Made by a program: the position numbers and the translations under genes. From the NCBI GenBank assembly GCA_964059195.1, contig CAXKWD010000006.1, positions 68,713,073 through 68,777,072 on the forward strand: a stretch of DNA of 64,000 bases. The letters are read 5' to 3'. The notes under the pieces are model-generated. The model did not search any database. It was given only the letters and a program-made list of their open reading frames with translations, and was not told where the DNA came from. Positions 1 through 13,530 of this stretch are shown here, piece after piece (within the stretch, counting starts at the first letter, position 1; each line of letters starts with the position of its first letter). This stretch comes from Ectobius pallidus. Its lineage: Eukaryota > Arthropoda > Insecta > Blattodea > Ectobiidae.

Positions 1-660
1 ATCACTGTCTGGTGTTATGATCTTGGAGTGAATTATTAATGGCAGTAATGATGTCAAGCCTGAATGTCGAGTCTGTATATGTACGCAAACAAACATCAAT
101 TAATTAAACGTGGCGTATTAAGAGCATCTCCTGTGTCCATTTGACGATTACCATTCCTGGAGTTCTGGTGTAATTTTCATGGACGTTTTTCAAGAATCGT
201 TATAAATGCTTGACTTAAAGTTTTCACATAAGAATCAAATTAAACATTAAGATCCATTTGAAGTGCAACAATAGGAAATCTCAAGACAAAAATTTAATTC
301 GAATACTCAATGTGGAAAATTACGTATGAGACCCGGTGAATAAAATAACCCAATTTTTAGAAAATGTCTGTCTGGTTTATTGGCTTTGCGGGCAACATAG
401 CTCATAATATAAAAACTGCACCGAACTCTGATTTTGTACTAAAGTTAATCATCTACAAGCAGACGTGTTCCAAGATTCTTCTCTTAAAGATAAAACGCAC
501 ATCAAAGCTATTAAATCTTATTATACAGCTATAAAAATTACAGCTTAATAGGTAATACAGCTATTAAAACTTATAATACTTATAATACAGTTTTAACAGC
601 TTTAAACTGTGTCTATCTTATTGATATAATTATATGATATGCATTAAAAATTTAAATTCT
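1..660. other. AT-rich sequence without recognised gene
   Basis: I see no open frame of useful length, no RNA gene and no clear repeat boundary. A short run around 520-600 repeats the words tatacagctat and cttataat, which looks like low-complexity slippage rather than a defined element. Confidence 0.5.
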
Positions 661-900
661 TGTAACGTTTATTAAGTGCCAGAATGTTACTTTCTGAGAT
701 TGTGTGGGGGACGGGAAAATGTCTATCCGTCCGTCTGTCTGTCTACCGGTGTGTTTATACGCGCGATAACTTAAATACGCTTTATCGAATTTTCAAGAAA
801 CTTGGCAAACTTGGTATACGCATTTAAACGTCCATGGGAAGAAACCTTGTGGACCAAATCGGTTGACCACTACCTGAATAACGACTAATTAACGGTTATA
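661..900. repeat. Probable interspersed repeat fragment
   Basis: The stretch contains a gtccgtctgtctgtc run followed by a phrase around cgcgataacttaaa and then attttcaagaaacttggcaaac. I associate this combination with dispersed invertebrate repeats, but I cannot name a family. Composition is less AT-rich than its neighbours. No terminal repeats or target-site duplications are visible, so the ends are approximate. Confidence 0.3.
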
Positions 901-3900
901 TGTATTATAATATTATAATCTGCGTTGTCCGAAGCCCCGAAGTTTTTTGATTGGCTCGTGGACAGCCAATCAGCGGCCTAGCTCCCACAAGCATTAGTAT
1001 TGGTAACTAAGGCAAACAAGACAAGTTCACATATAGTATCAGATTCCAGTTTCTGTAAGTAGAAATAATTGGATGAAATTAGTTATTAAAAAGCATGCTT
1101 TCATTTCCATAAGTTTTAGCCAGCTGGTACTTTACAAAGGACCTTATTATTGGCCCATTTGACAGCATACAAATCACAATATTAATTTTATGTTATTGAT
1201 ATTGTTAGCCAGCCCTGATTGATTCTTTTCTTTATAACGATGTCAGTGTAAAGAAATGTAACTTAAATCCAGCCGTTGATCAATCAAACGCAGCCGCTAT
1301 TGTGCATTCTTTCGAAATTTACGGCTCCCGATATCTATACATGATACTTTAATGTATTTTTCAGTTTAAACGCTGCTGCGAAAGCAAATAGACCTAATGT
1401 AATTTATGACAGATTTCTGATTTCAGATTGAATTTAATTCATTCATAACCTATACGGCTGCTTTAAACCTGAAACAAACATGTCAGCGAATCATAGGCCA
1501 ACACTAAGATATCATTAATGCCATTGCCAGTGCATTTTGTGAAATGTTGGCATATTTTAAGAATTTCTTATAGTCTATCCTGCCATCTGCCTACGGGAGA
1601 TGACGCAGCGGTCGGGTGGTAGGCCAAGTCCCTTCAGGGATGTAGCGCCACGGAGTTTAGTTTTTATAGTCTATCAGTTAGGCCTAAGCATGAAACTTTA
1701 GTCCTTTGCTCTTCCACAAGCCCTGCTTAATGAATCAATATGGAGCTTAACTCAGAAATCGATTACAAAAATAACTAATTTTCTGCATATCACAATTGCA
1801 ATTATCACTGATTAAGCAAGAACTTTCTGGAGCTCTGTTATATCAGCTTACCTGATTTTATTTAAATCTGTTTTCCATGAAATCCTCTGATGGAAGTTGT
1901 CTCAAGTATATGCACGTGCCCCCCATTTTTTTAAATTTCAATTTCAAATAAAAATCGTATTCAAACTAAGTTCCTTTGAAAAACGTCGACCCCAAATATT
2001 TAAAACATGTTGACCCCTCTGTACGTGTTGAGAGAACCATAGTCATGTGGATCTCTTCAACTATTTCATTATAAAGAATATGAACAACGTACATATGTAA
2101 TGCAATTTTACAACATTGAAAAAAAACTAAAATTGTCAGTATTACGTACCTGAAAGATTATGCTCATTGGCTAGAATTTCGCCTTGAAGAACCATAGGCC
2201 TACACTTCGTGAAAGAATATTTTTCCTAAACAAGATGGAAAAACTTTGTAACGTAATATTTTATTTTCTTCAATTAAAAAGGAAAAGTACACAGTGTTTA
2301 ACTTATATATATATACCTAAATTGTAGGCAGTCTCTCTTAAATCCACCACTCTGGTAACTAGTTAGAATAAACTGTGGAAATACTGACACTCTAATAATT
2401 ATATTACATATTTTCATTAATATACTAACGTAGGTAGATTGTAGAAGTCGTTCATGGTTATAAATTTTACAAGAACAAACAAAAATTGATTTCTGAAACA
2501 TACATTAAGTGCTAGTCTTAATGTTAAAGTCATTGCATCTACTAAGGAAATTATTAATCTTATATTTGTTGTTTTGGAGATGGGAAATCAATTTGGAACT
2601 TCTTGCTTCTTTCATAAAGATCATGGAAATATCTTTTAAACAAACATGGATACTATGAGTTTCAATTACTGCCTAACATCGTAATAGTAAATAAATTTAG
2701 TAAATATTCTCAAGTAATCAAACAAATTATTAATAAAATAGCTCAGTATTCAGCGTTACTACAAAATTGTACTAACGTTTTGAAAAGGTACACCATTTCT
2801 AAGTAATATCTCAAAAAAAGGTGGAAAATTCACTTAGCACTAGGTGTTTTTCAGAAAACTCATTTCGCTTATGTACGGTATATAGTTTTATTCATGCTCC
2901 TTACACAGAATTGTTCACTGATTCTTCCTACTGATTTTGACCTATAACTCAATTTCCTTAATAATAAATTACCTGCTTCTTGCATCCAACTCTGCAATTA
3001 TTTCTATGATAGACATATACGACATAAATCCAAAACGAGATGTGACAATAAAGAGAAAACCAATAAAATCATATTTTTATTCCAACGTAAGGAATTGCTG
3101 ATGGATAAGTGACGTATCAACTGTGAGGATATCACTAATAACAGAGATCATCTCGCCGTATCTTATAATACATATTTATTTCTCTTCAGTTCAACTTCAT
3201 CGTGATAAGAGATTAATATAGTAAATTATATTAAGCAAAGAATAAAGAAATTACACAGTCTAATGTTTAAACACTTCAACAACTTGAAATTCGGTGCACT
3301 TTACATTTCTAGAGTCTGAAAAATTCAATGAAGCATGCACGTACACAAATAAATAACGCTCCACTCCCGTTTATATATCCATATAGAGTTTGTATCAGAA
3401 TTATATTACCTAGTTGTTCTATGCAAGGATATGCGTTGATTTAGTATGCATTCATCTGCTAAAATAATTACAGCCATGAGTATAATATACAATAAGTGCA
3501 CTTCATGCAGTGGATGCTTTGTGCAAATTGCACATCCGTTTGCATTTAAGCGCAAGCGGAGTGGATTGAAATATTTCTGCTATAAAACGACAAAATCCAG
3601 CAATGCAATAAGTACGATGCTGCGAGTATTTGACTTTTAGACCTACTGGGTATATAAAGTTTGAAGTGAATAATGTAAACATTACTACATTTTTAGCAAA
3701 GAACTAGAGTTCCAAATAGTTAATAAGAAACTAGAAAGGGCAAAACGATAAACGAACATTGTTTATTCCTTATTGAACAATTTAGTTTATAATTATTGTG
3801 AATATTATTTCTCACTTCGTGTTTATACGTTCCCAAAATGAAAATATCTTAATTTTCCAAACATTTTAAGAAGAGAATCCTTTTTCTTAAATAAGAATTA

Positions 3901-4244
3901 AATTAATGTCAAAATATACTACTACAGTCGTACCAGCAGTCACTTCATTTCTATATATTTACTAAGTTACTAAGTAAGAAAATATTACAAAATAAACGCA
4001 GGAAATTATAAAGGTGCATAATAACACAATCTTATAAGTTATGAAATTTCGTTCGGTCGAAACAAAATAATTATAAAAAATTAATTGCATAAAAGCTACA
4101 CCAACTTCTACCTGCTCTCAATTGAAACAACTCTTAACGAGAAATTTCTATGCTTGTTAAATAATATATTACAGCGAACTTAAGATAGTCGGAGTTCATC
4201 AACTTTGGGTGTTTTAGGCCCAGATTATTATTGGAAGCTAAAAT
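901..4244. other. Unassigned AT-rich region
   Basis: No gene is recognisable. Around 950-1070 there are two CCAAT-like boxes in opposite orientation (gattggc at 949-955 and agccaatca shortly after), followed by a GTAAG word, but no coding exon can be attached. Around 1583-1670 there is a GC-richer phrase (ctacgggagatgacgcagcg onwards) that resembles a LINE or SINE fragment but cannot be classified. The remainder is ordinary AT-rich DNA. Confidence 0.4.
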
Positions 4245-4344
4245 ATATACAAGAAATCTTACTCATTTTCTTAGCAGAAGTCCAAAGCTGAACTATATAC
4301 AAGAAATCTTACTCATTTTCTTAGTAGAAGTCCAAAGCTGAACT
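4245..4344. repeat. Two-copy tandem duplication, 50-bp unit
   Basis: The 50-bp unit at 4245-4294 is followed immediately by a second copy at 4295-4344. They differ at one position (c at 4275, t at 4325). The unit starts atatacaagaaatcttactc and ends aaagctgaact. The near-identity implies a recent slippage or unequal-exchange event. No longer array is present. Confidence 0.9.
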
Positions 4345-7300
4345 AAGTTCAAGACATAAACAAATCTTCCACAGATGATTTCATGACTTTTAAAGATAAT
4401 TATGACAAGTTGGATTAATTTTCTGACTAGTTCTGTGACGATTAAATCTCTGACGAAGCTTTATTTCCCCTACATTATGGGGTTACGAAAGTATAGACGA
4501 ATGGAAAGAAATCACAAATGCAGTAGAATCATTTCATTGTAAATTCAATGCATCCTTCCATCGAAGTCATCCGAATATTCTCAAGTTCGTGAGTACCGTA
4601 TTACAGTTTCAAGTACAAACCTTTATAAATACCCGAAGCGGCCAACAGAAAATTCCCATCAAGAAGAATGTAAAAACCAATGAGTAAATATCAGCGTAGG
4701 CTATTTCATATTGCGAGAAAGATACTTTCTAAAGGAAATATTTAAATTTGACTTTTTTAAAAGAGCAGCATGTGTAAACAAAATTAGCAAGTAGGCATTT
4801 TTCTTACACGTAATTTCAAATTTTTATTAGTAATGAACAGTAAAAGTGACCAAACATTTTTATTTACACGTTTCCATTTCGCGTAACAAGTCTTCAGCCT
4901 GGTAAAATTGTAACGTTCAACGTACGTTACGTATAAAAAGTGCTATGGACCACGAGGGAACTATTCATAAACAACGGAAACCATAGAAACTATCGATACT
5001 GTGTCAGTTTTGTTTGAATTGCAGGAAGATGAAAGTGCGCATGCGCGCGCGCAGGAAATGGAAAAAGAAGACCGTTACGTCTCAAGAAGGTAGAATGAGC
5101 GGCAGTAGTGACGACGTAGTGGCCTGACGTTCCCTGTCAGACTTAAATTGGGAGGCAACCATCAAACTGGAAATCAACGATCGATGGCTATGTGGAGATA
5201 GCTGTGGATGGGAATGAGCCTGAACGTAGTTGGCTTATGTCGTGGCCGCAGACAGCGAACATCCGCTGGGAGTAGAAGAAATGGGCCGAGTCTAAGTGAG
5301 GTTTAGATATGGAATGGAATCCTACAGGAAACGGACATCGGACAGAAGGGTGACAAGAAGAAGGAAGAACCACACTAATCTACTTCTTGTTGAGTATAAA
5401 AACTATTAATATCAGACACTTCATTTGGGTTTTTTTTAAACATAAAAGAGTATTGATAACTCTAGTTCTGTAGATTCTAACTTATGTTTGACTAATAGAT
5501 TTCTATTGTAGAAATGAGAGTAAAATAAGACTAGTGGAAAAGTTAGAAGTTGTAACAGCAATACAGTAATCCAATGTTTCCACTTCCTGTCGGAGAAGTT
5601 AAGGTAGAAATAGTTGGGAAGAGAGAATTAAATAATAAGTAGAAATCTCTATACTTTGGGTGTTTTTAAGTGGTTGAACCCCTCACGAATCCGTAAGCTA
5701 GGTTCAGCTGGTGATGCTTATAAATGCTTTTATATTTTTAAGACAGGTCGCGAGAAGAGTAAGGAAGAAATTATAAGGGGCATGAAAGTAATCCTTATTA
5801 GGGCTTCTCCCACTTGGTTTTGGTTCAGGTTACAGATGGATATCTACATGTTGGATGGCATGCTGGCCTGCTTTATTTAGTTGCTTTATGAATAAAGAGA
5901 TTCACTAAGAGATGGTTTTGAAATAGAGCAGAGCAAGTGTAAAGGTAGAGAAGGATAGGAATGAAAGAACAGAAGCTTGGGTGATGGTGACTCGCTTAAG
6001 AATGAAAGTAAAGATTATCGGTTGTGTAGTTCAAATTCAGAGTTAGGTTAAAAGAGAAAACCTAGAGGAAAAAAAAAGATAAGTTACTTAGGTGGGGTTA
6101 ATTAGTTTCGTATTGGAATTCACAGAGGAATTCAGAAACACAAATGTACATCCAAAACCAAGAATAAGTAATAAGAGAGTATAAAGGTTATAGGGTTAGT
6201 GAAATTGAATTAGATAGGAATTTGAATGAATGACGACCAGAAATGAAAGTATTGCGGGTTGAAGAACTTAAGGGTTGAAGAAAATTTAAGAGAAAGGGCG
6301 AGTAACATTGAAAAAATCACTTAAGGTGAACGTAAAGAGGAGAGTAAGGTTAAAAGAGAGACCCTAATAATTATTTTATAGTTGTTATAAATTAAATGGA
6401 ATAAAAATAACTAAGAATTATAAAGGTAGGGATACTATAAGCTGATGTGAACACTGGAAGTATAAAAAAAAAGGAAAATTAAAGTAAAGTATAGTAGTAG
6501 GTTTGGTCCGAACCTAGCAAGTTAGTAATAATTACTAAAGGATTTCTAGAGCTCATCGATGTCCGAGGCGTTTATCAGCCCCAAGAGCAGTTAGGAAACT
6601 TGTCAGGGACCTTGGACATCGATTTATCAAAATTAAGTTTTTTTTATAGGCCTTTAACATTTCACCGGTTGCAGGGGAGAGGTCAGGTTGACTGTAACTC
6701 AGAACCTAGACCCCGCCACTGTATCGGAGGTCTATCGCCATAGTTCAATCTGTGGATATAGATCTAAATTTCCACTTCATTCTTCGATATATTGTCTTTA
6801 CTATCTATCTTTAAAAACTTCTTCTTCTTTGACTGGACAGACAAGGACATGCTAGTACAGTGAAAAAAGTAAAATAGAATACACCATAATTGACAATGAA
6901 CATTTATTAAAAGAAGTATTTACATTTTAGGGTTTGATACAATTTCTTTGTTGTGAAATTCAATTGTTGATATCGTAAAAGGTTGTTGCAAGAAATATTG
7001 ATGTAGAATTCGGGAAACAACCTGTAACATAAGGTAGTGGGAAGGTAGTAAACCAATATAACGCTGAAATTAATTCAGAATACTAACCTTATCAAGAGTA
7101 GAAAGTTTAATATAGTGCTTCATCCTGTAAATGTTAATTTTGGATAATAATGATATATAAATAGTTATAATTGTAAGAAATATATTGTTGATGAGCAGAT
7201 CTTTGATATAAATATATATAGAATTAAAACCAGTGCAATTTAAAATTAAATCTGTAAAATTAGTACACACAACCTGAATATTGTTGAATAAAATATTATT

Positions 7301-10300
7301 GTTATTTGTTGAAAGAAAATTTAGTTAAAGTGGCTTCATTTTTCAAGTGATGAAATAAACATATTAACTCCTTTAAATATTAAGAATCCTACCCTATCTC
7401 CATTGTATAAAAGCTAAGCCGAGGTACTTGTATATATAACCTTGTATATACATAAAATATTCTGTGACTGGACTTAGAAAAAAAAAAAGAAAAAAATTAT
7501 TATAATTAGGAGAAAAATTAATAGTGGTGATAAATTAATTTGGGAATTAGATGATGAATTGATGGATGGCGCCCTATATAAGTATTTCCATCAATAAAAG
7601 AGCATTTTTTTATAGCAATGAAATTATAATGAAGAAGTTTGAGAACACCCTGTAAATGTGGTGCATTGATAGTAGCATTGGAAAGTTAGTATGCGTGTGG
7701 CGTACCTAGGAATGTTAAAACAGGTGCACTTACGTAACTGGGTAACTAGGTCACTGTTACGATAGTTTATCAGACGTCAGAGCAGATCACGTAAAGATAT
7801 ACTATTGAAAGATAGAGTAATAAAATAAACTGTAAATTCTAAAGTTCGTCGCAAAATAGGAAGGAAAAGTTTATGATGCGGAAGCTTACAAAATGTTAGT
7901 GCTGGAGTTTACGTTACCTGAATGCTGTTTTCTTATGACCGCGCTAAAAATGTGTCAGAATAAATTCTTTGAGAAAAGAGAATTTACAAAGACAAGCATT
8001 AGAATTTTCTTCTTGATAAAATGTGATCTGAAAATGTGATAGAAGTCTGGACTGATTTATGCTGTATAACATTTCACTCTAGTGCAAGAATAGATGTTCG
8101 ATGACGGAGATTTAACATTTTATGAAATGATTCTTGGTATCCCACTTTTCTGGAAATCTAAATTTACTGACTTCTTCAAGTGTCTCAATTATTTGAGTAG
8201 CCTAAAATTAGAATCTTTTTGAAGTTAAACCTCGTTACACAACTTCAAATTAATATTACATGAAAGGAAAAGCTTGCAGGTCAATCATTATGATACAGAA
8301 GCAAATTATAGGAGGTTGTTCATGAAACTAACTCAAGAGTGCGCCATACAATTACAAATACGAACTCCTATTTTATAAAGATTACATCAATTTACTTTTC
8401 TATAAGCTCTTCAGTAAATCCATCTGACAGTCCAGATCATTCGTGCAAAATATATTGACTAACTCTTATATGAGTTAATTACATGCCAAAATAGAGATTT
8501 TATGAATTTCTCAATTCCCATCCCGCTATATTGTAAGTGGCAGCCTAGTCAATGTATGCATTTCGTCGCCTCCCCATCATGAAAGATCTAGATGATCCGG
8601 AATTGAGAGTAAGGGCTTCGGTGTTAAGAACGGGACTACTAGTTTATAAGTTATAACTAACAAGGCGTGGGTCGGAATTCAAGCATTTGATACAAATTAC
8701 AAAAAATAGTTTGTGAGATCTTCTGGAAAATGGAGGAAGACAAAAATGTTTCAAGTAGGCCTAAGTAATTTTAAGACAAAATTGTCAATCAGCTACCTGA
8801 CTCACTCTCACAAGAAGGTTAATTTGTAAACAGATTAATGCCACATTCAGTATGTTTTCATCATAGGAAACAATATTGGTGATTCACTTCATATGTGTCA
8901 AGAAGTTTTTCCAGGCTTTAAAACTTAGTGCCCGATCGAATATGTTAACAGCAACCGTACCGTACAGACTTTGCTCGGCGTATGCCCTAGCTACGATATG
9001 CTAGTTCACGTGATAGTAAACAAACCGCAATACAGATATAGGAATACCACAAAATAACTTCTCATTATCTAAACTCACATTACAAGCATGCAAAACGATA
9101 CCTTCTCCTGTTTGTGTATAATAGTCCCTCCCAAATGTTTCAATATATGTTTGCGTTTTAGAACACTTTACTTTCGGCATGCCGAACACGTATAAACACG
9201 CCCAATGACAAGGTACACTGTTGACCAATTTGAGAGGCACCGTACCACAAGCGCATTCACTTCTCAGTACTGCTATCAGCTACTGTCATATCAGCCTAAG
9301 CAATCAACCCCCACCCCCTATACTCAGGTTGTTGGTAACCGGAATCAACTCCCTCTGTGTGTTCGGGCACTAAGTTTTAAAGCCTGGTTATTACCAAACA
9401 AATAAACTAACCATTGAACATGAGGTTGAACTTCATGTATGAATAAGGAAATAAGGTGGCTTTATACGTAATAATATTGTTGTAAGAAGTCCCCTTACAG
9501 GAAAAGAGAAATATATAGATATTTAGCTAAGAAAATAACTATAATAGCATGCTTTAGTGAAAAAAGTTGTGCTACAGGTCTAATTTACTTGGCCCTTTTC
9601 CACCAAATGTTTGGGCACAGAACGGTATTTATTTCCCCTCGATACATATAGGCCTAACATAAGGCCTAATATGTTTTTAGTAATATCCTTGTTTTTCCAA
9701 AAAATCTGACAATTAAAGCTGTCGTGATTTGGTGAAGTTAGACAGTTAACATTTTATCGAGAACAAAAGTGTTCAGTCTTGGAGCCATGACCTAAACTAG
9801 GAAACCATTTCTAGCATTTTGTTTCTATAATTTTCTGTATATTTTAATATCATAAATGACAAGATTAAATGAACTGTCAGGGATACATAAAGTAAAAGTT
9901 GTCATGTTATCATAATGTCAGCTATCTAACTTCCCACGAAATGTATAATGACTGTTGTGAAATAGAATCACGTAATTCAAACAAATTACTTTCTCCGTGT
10001 TTTTAAAATGCGATATCTTGAGTTCAGTAACAAGATACTTACAAGAAGTCAAATGAACATAACAAGAAGATTTCGAATGAGACGTTACACAATATTCGCA
10101 TCAATGTAAGTTCTTAAGATAATATCCAGATTGTGATCGAAATAAGAAGATGCATTTTGCCTTGTAAACCAAGCTTAAACAGTGCGTGTTTATCAAGTTC
10201 AATACTATTTCCTGCAAAATATAAAGACAATTTTACTTCACGAGAGCGGAAAGTTTGCCTGTCATACCATTCTGGTGGTTATCAAATGAGTGAACCGAAA

Positions 10301-10780
10301 ATCATGTGGTTGAATAAGATTGAAAGATCCAAACGTTAAAGAAATCAGTTCTAAGGTGCCATAGATATAAGTATGTATCGTTCAACATTAAATAGACCTG
10401 AAGTCACTTCGAATTTCAGCACAGGGTAAGAAAAACGTACTAGTCTGTTTCATTGGTAAGACTTTCACTATAATGAATCACAAATCGCAGAGTTATAATA
10501 CTAATTCTACAAAAAAAAGTTTATTCCCGTCATGTGGGAATTGGTATAGCCAATCACTAAACAGACTATAAAAGCAAAATAGTCATAGCTAATTTCGAGA
10601 AAAATGTTATATTTTATTTGCGTTCAAGTAAAGCGAGTAATTATTATAATTGAAAGAAGACCAATATCGAAATGCAGTTCATAAACACATACTTATAATA
10701 CTTTTTGTAAATGAAAATGAGTTTTTGAACACGCTATCGAATTTCTTGGTGTTGTATAACAATTTCTCTCATGCGTTAAC
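4345..10780. other. Unassigned region with a GC-rich patch and a purine-biased stretch
   Basis: No gene is recognised. A GC-richer patch at about 5030-5380 (including an alternating gcatgcgcgcgcgc tract near 5038-5052) stands out from the AT-rich surroundings but has only short open frames. From about 5600 to 6500 the plus strand is noticeably purine-rich. A perfect 10-bp inverted pair, atcgatgtcc at 6555-6564 and its complement at 6614-6623, could form a stem. The remainder shows only short, unconvincing frames. Confidence 0.4.
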
Positions 10781-10850
10781 AAGAGAGAGAAAGAGGTAGA
10801 ATGAGAGAGAGAGAGAGAGAATGAGAGAAAAAGTGGCTGGGAGAGAGATA
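10781..10850. repeat. (GA)n-type simple repeat
   Basis: Interrupted runs of gagaga with aatgagag interruptions. This is an imperfect purine microsatellite lying about 100 bp outside the left end of the TIR element at 10952. Confidence 0.9.
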
Positions 10851-10951
10851 AAGTAGACCAAACCTTATTTATATCCCTATGTTGTAAATTGGTCTAATCT
10901 GTTTGTTTCAAACTTTATTTCTGTACAAGTTTCAAATAAAATATCTTAATT

Positions 10952-13109
10952 TTAGTGCTAGGTTACAATCGCAATGAGAATGGGGTTCAGAGTTTTCAGA
11001 GTTAAATTTATATAATTTCTTACACCTACATATGAACGCATGTTTTTATAGACAAAACTATGACCTCAACCATTTCATAAATAAACATGTAGGAACAGTT
11101 AAAAGGACACTGCCTACCGGTATTAGAAATAATATTTAGTTTAACAATTAATTAATATACTAGTTAAATAAGTGTCACTTATTTGAAGAACAATGAGCCT
11201 TTGTAACTAAATATAAAAATGCTTATTGAAATAAGTATAATCTTAGCTTCCCTTTGCTGAAAATACAATTATGAACTTTCCTATAGGTATAAATACATTA
11301 CTTACAATGAAATTGTTGCCCATGAAAACAATTTAAAATCATATAAAACACTGTAATTAAAATGCACACAATTCAAGACTTACGTTAGCATAATGCACAT
11401 TCATAGATACCATGGAAACAAAAAGGTACCATTAGCAAGAATAAAACATTCACAGAAACAAATGCATGTATATAACAGTTAATTGAATAAATATTGAAAA
11501 GATCTATATACATAAATGTGCCCAGTATATGAAATCAATAATGGATGGATGAAATACAGTTTACTTCCAATTAATATACCGGTAGTTAAAAAGTAAACAT
11601 TATACCACACTAGAATGTAATTCAGGGATTGAATTCAATTTCAGATAATATCACATTAACTGCTCAACTTTCCTGTTTGAGTTTATGATTTGTTATTGAT
11701 ATAAAGCGGAGCTACGACCTAATCTGAATAATTTACGTATCAGATTATTATCTGCTTCATTCCAAATAATCATCATTTACTGACATTATAACAAATAGCA
11801 TTAGCAATTCCTTTCAATCAATTATTATGGGATAAAGTAAATTACATGTCATGAGGTTTAACTCCAGGACTACATAAAAGAGAATGCAGATTGGGAATGT
11901 AACTAAATTACAAATCCAGTGGACAAAATATATCTTGTCCATGGGGTTTTGCGGTCAGCAAAATGAAACAGATTATATTAGAAAAGTAGACACAAAAACA
12001 CCCATCTGGTTACTGAAATTGTAAAATACGAAACGTGTCTGCTCTATGCACAGCTCTGGGATTTTTACTCACAGGAATACAATCAAATACCCAAGCACAT
12101 AAAATAATATTATCTTGGAATTTTATTCTTAGAAGATTCACATTATGTAATACAGAGGCTGTAAAGTCATTAAATTCTTAATATATCATATGAAAAATCT
12201 TAATAGAGTTGCAAAATAAACACACATAAATTGGTTCAATATTCACCAGAGCCTAATCAAATCTAATTATACACATTCATATGACTTAATATTTATACAA
12301 TAATATATTTCAATTTTCTCCCTTCATATTTTGGTATTGATTGGAAAGCTACTTAATATTTCTTTCAGATCGGAAAATCTTTGAATATTTGACACTTTGA
12401 TTATTTTTCCTTTCAGAAATGGAATTTGAAATCAGTACTTGTTTTCGGGAATGCTAAAGTACGATTTTATTATCAATTCTTTAATTTTGAATATTTTGTG
12501 TCTCTTCCTGTAAACAGTTGTATGGATAATGGTCTCTCACACTAAGAACAGTAAGATTGTATCCTCATCACTATAATCTCAAAATCTCAATAGGAACTGT
12601 ATGACATAGAAAAAAAAATGGCTGGACTACACATGAAGTCCTCGCGACTCTTTCAGTATTAGAAGAAGACCGAAGATATCTTCAAATACGCGTTTCAGGT
12701 CTGTTGCAATTCCTTCTGCCTTAAATGTCTACAGTACCCATAAAGGAAGTTACTTAGATAGTCTTTAAATGTATCATATTTACAAAAATGCCCAAACTAC
12801 ATTAAACAGTAATATCAGTATTTGAGCAGAGGTAGGAGTTTGTCTTTTATTATATCTCTTAGGCCTAATTTTGTGTTAAAATATATGGGTAAAGCTAATA
12901 AGTTATACTTGTACAATGCCTAAATTTATTTTCGACGTTACTAAAATGGGATTTGTAATAAAAAAAATATGGAAGTAATGACGTTTTAAAGATTTCATGC
13001 GGAACTGCTTTTGATAGTCCTCGCGTTCATATATAGGTTAAAAAATTATATAAATTTAACTCTGAAAACTCTGAACCCCATTCTCATTGCGATTGTAACC
13101 TAGCACTAA
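10952..13109. mobile_element. Non-coding DNA transposon with long TIRs
   Basis: The 67 bp at 10952-11018 are the exact reverse complement of 13043-13109, starting ttagtgctaggttacaatcg. Similarity continues with small differences to about 11041 and 13021 (catatgaacgc on the left, tatatgaacgc on the inverted right). The outermost dinucleotides are TA at 10953-10954 and 13107-13108, compatible with a TA target duplication. The roughly 2-kb interior is AT-rich and has no open frame of transposase length, so the element should be non-autonomous. Identical arms indicate a recent insertion or strong selection on the ends. I do not recognise the family; Tc1/mariner-like use of TA is an inference from the flanks only. 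Confidence 0.75.
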
Positions 13110-13530
13110 TTGTCAAGCACGATATTGTCAAATATAAACAAGGTGAATAACGTCAAGTTCCACCTAACCAATTTACCCTAACAAGTTATTATTGAAATAT
13201 CAATATTAAGCTAAATGAAGGGTGACGGCTAAGAACGACCAGAGTCCATTTTTGGTAAGCAGTGCATTTGTGTTATTTTGAAGTTTAACAGAGACAGAAT
13301 TCAAGTTTGATTACGCTCTACCAATAAAGATTATAGTCTCCTTGTTAATTATTCTTTTTCTCCCAATTTATACGTTAGATTGGCTACTTCAGAGACAAAA
13401 GTTTAAATTCTGAAGAATTAACAAGATGTGACCGATCGTTTTTAGCCATCAGCCTTCAAATATAATTGAAACATTTTGTCCAAGTTATCTAAAGTTACAT
13501 GCACAAAATGTTAAAGTCTATAGCATATTA

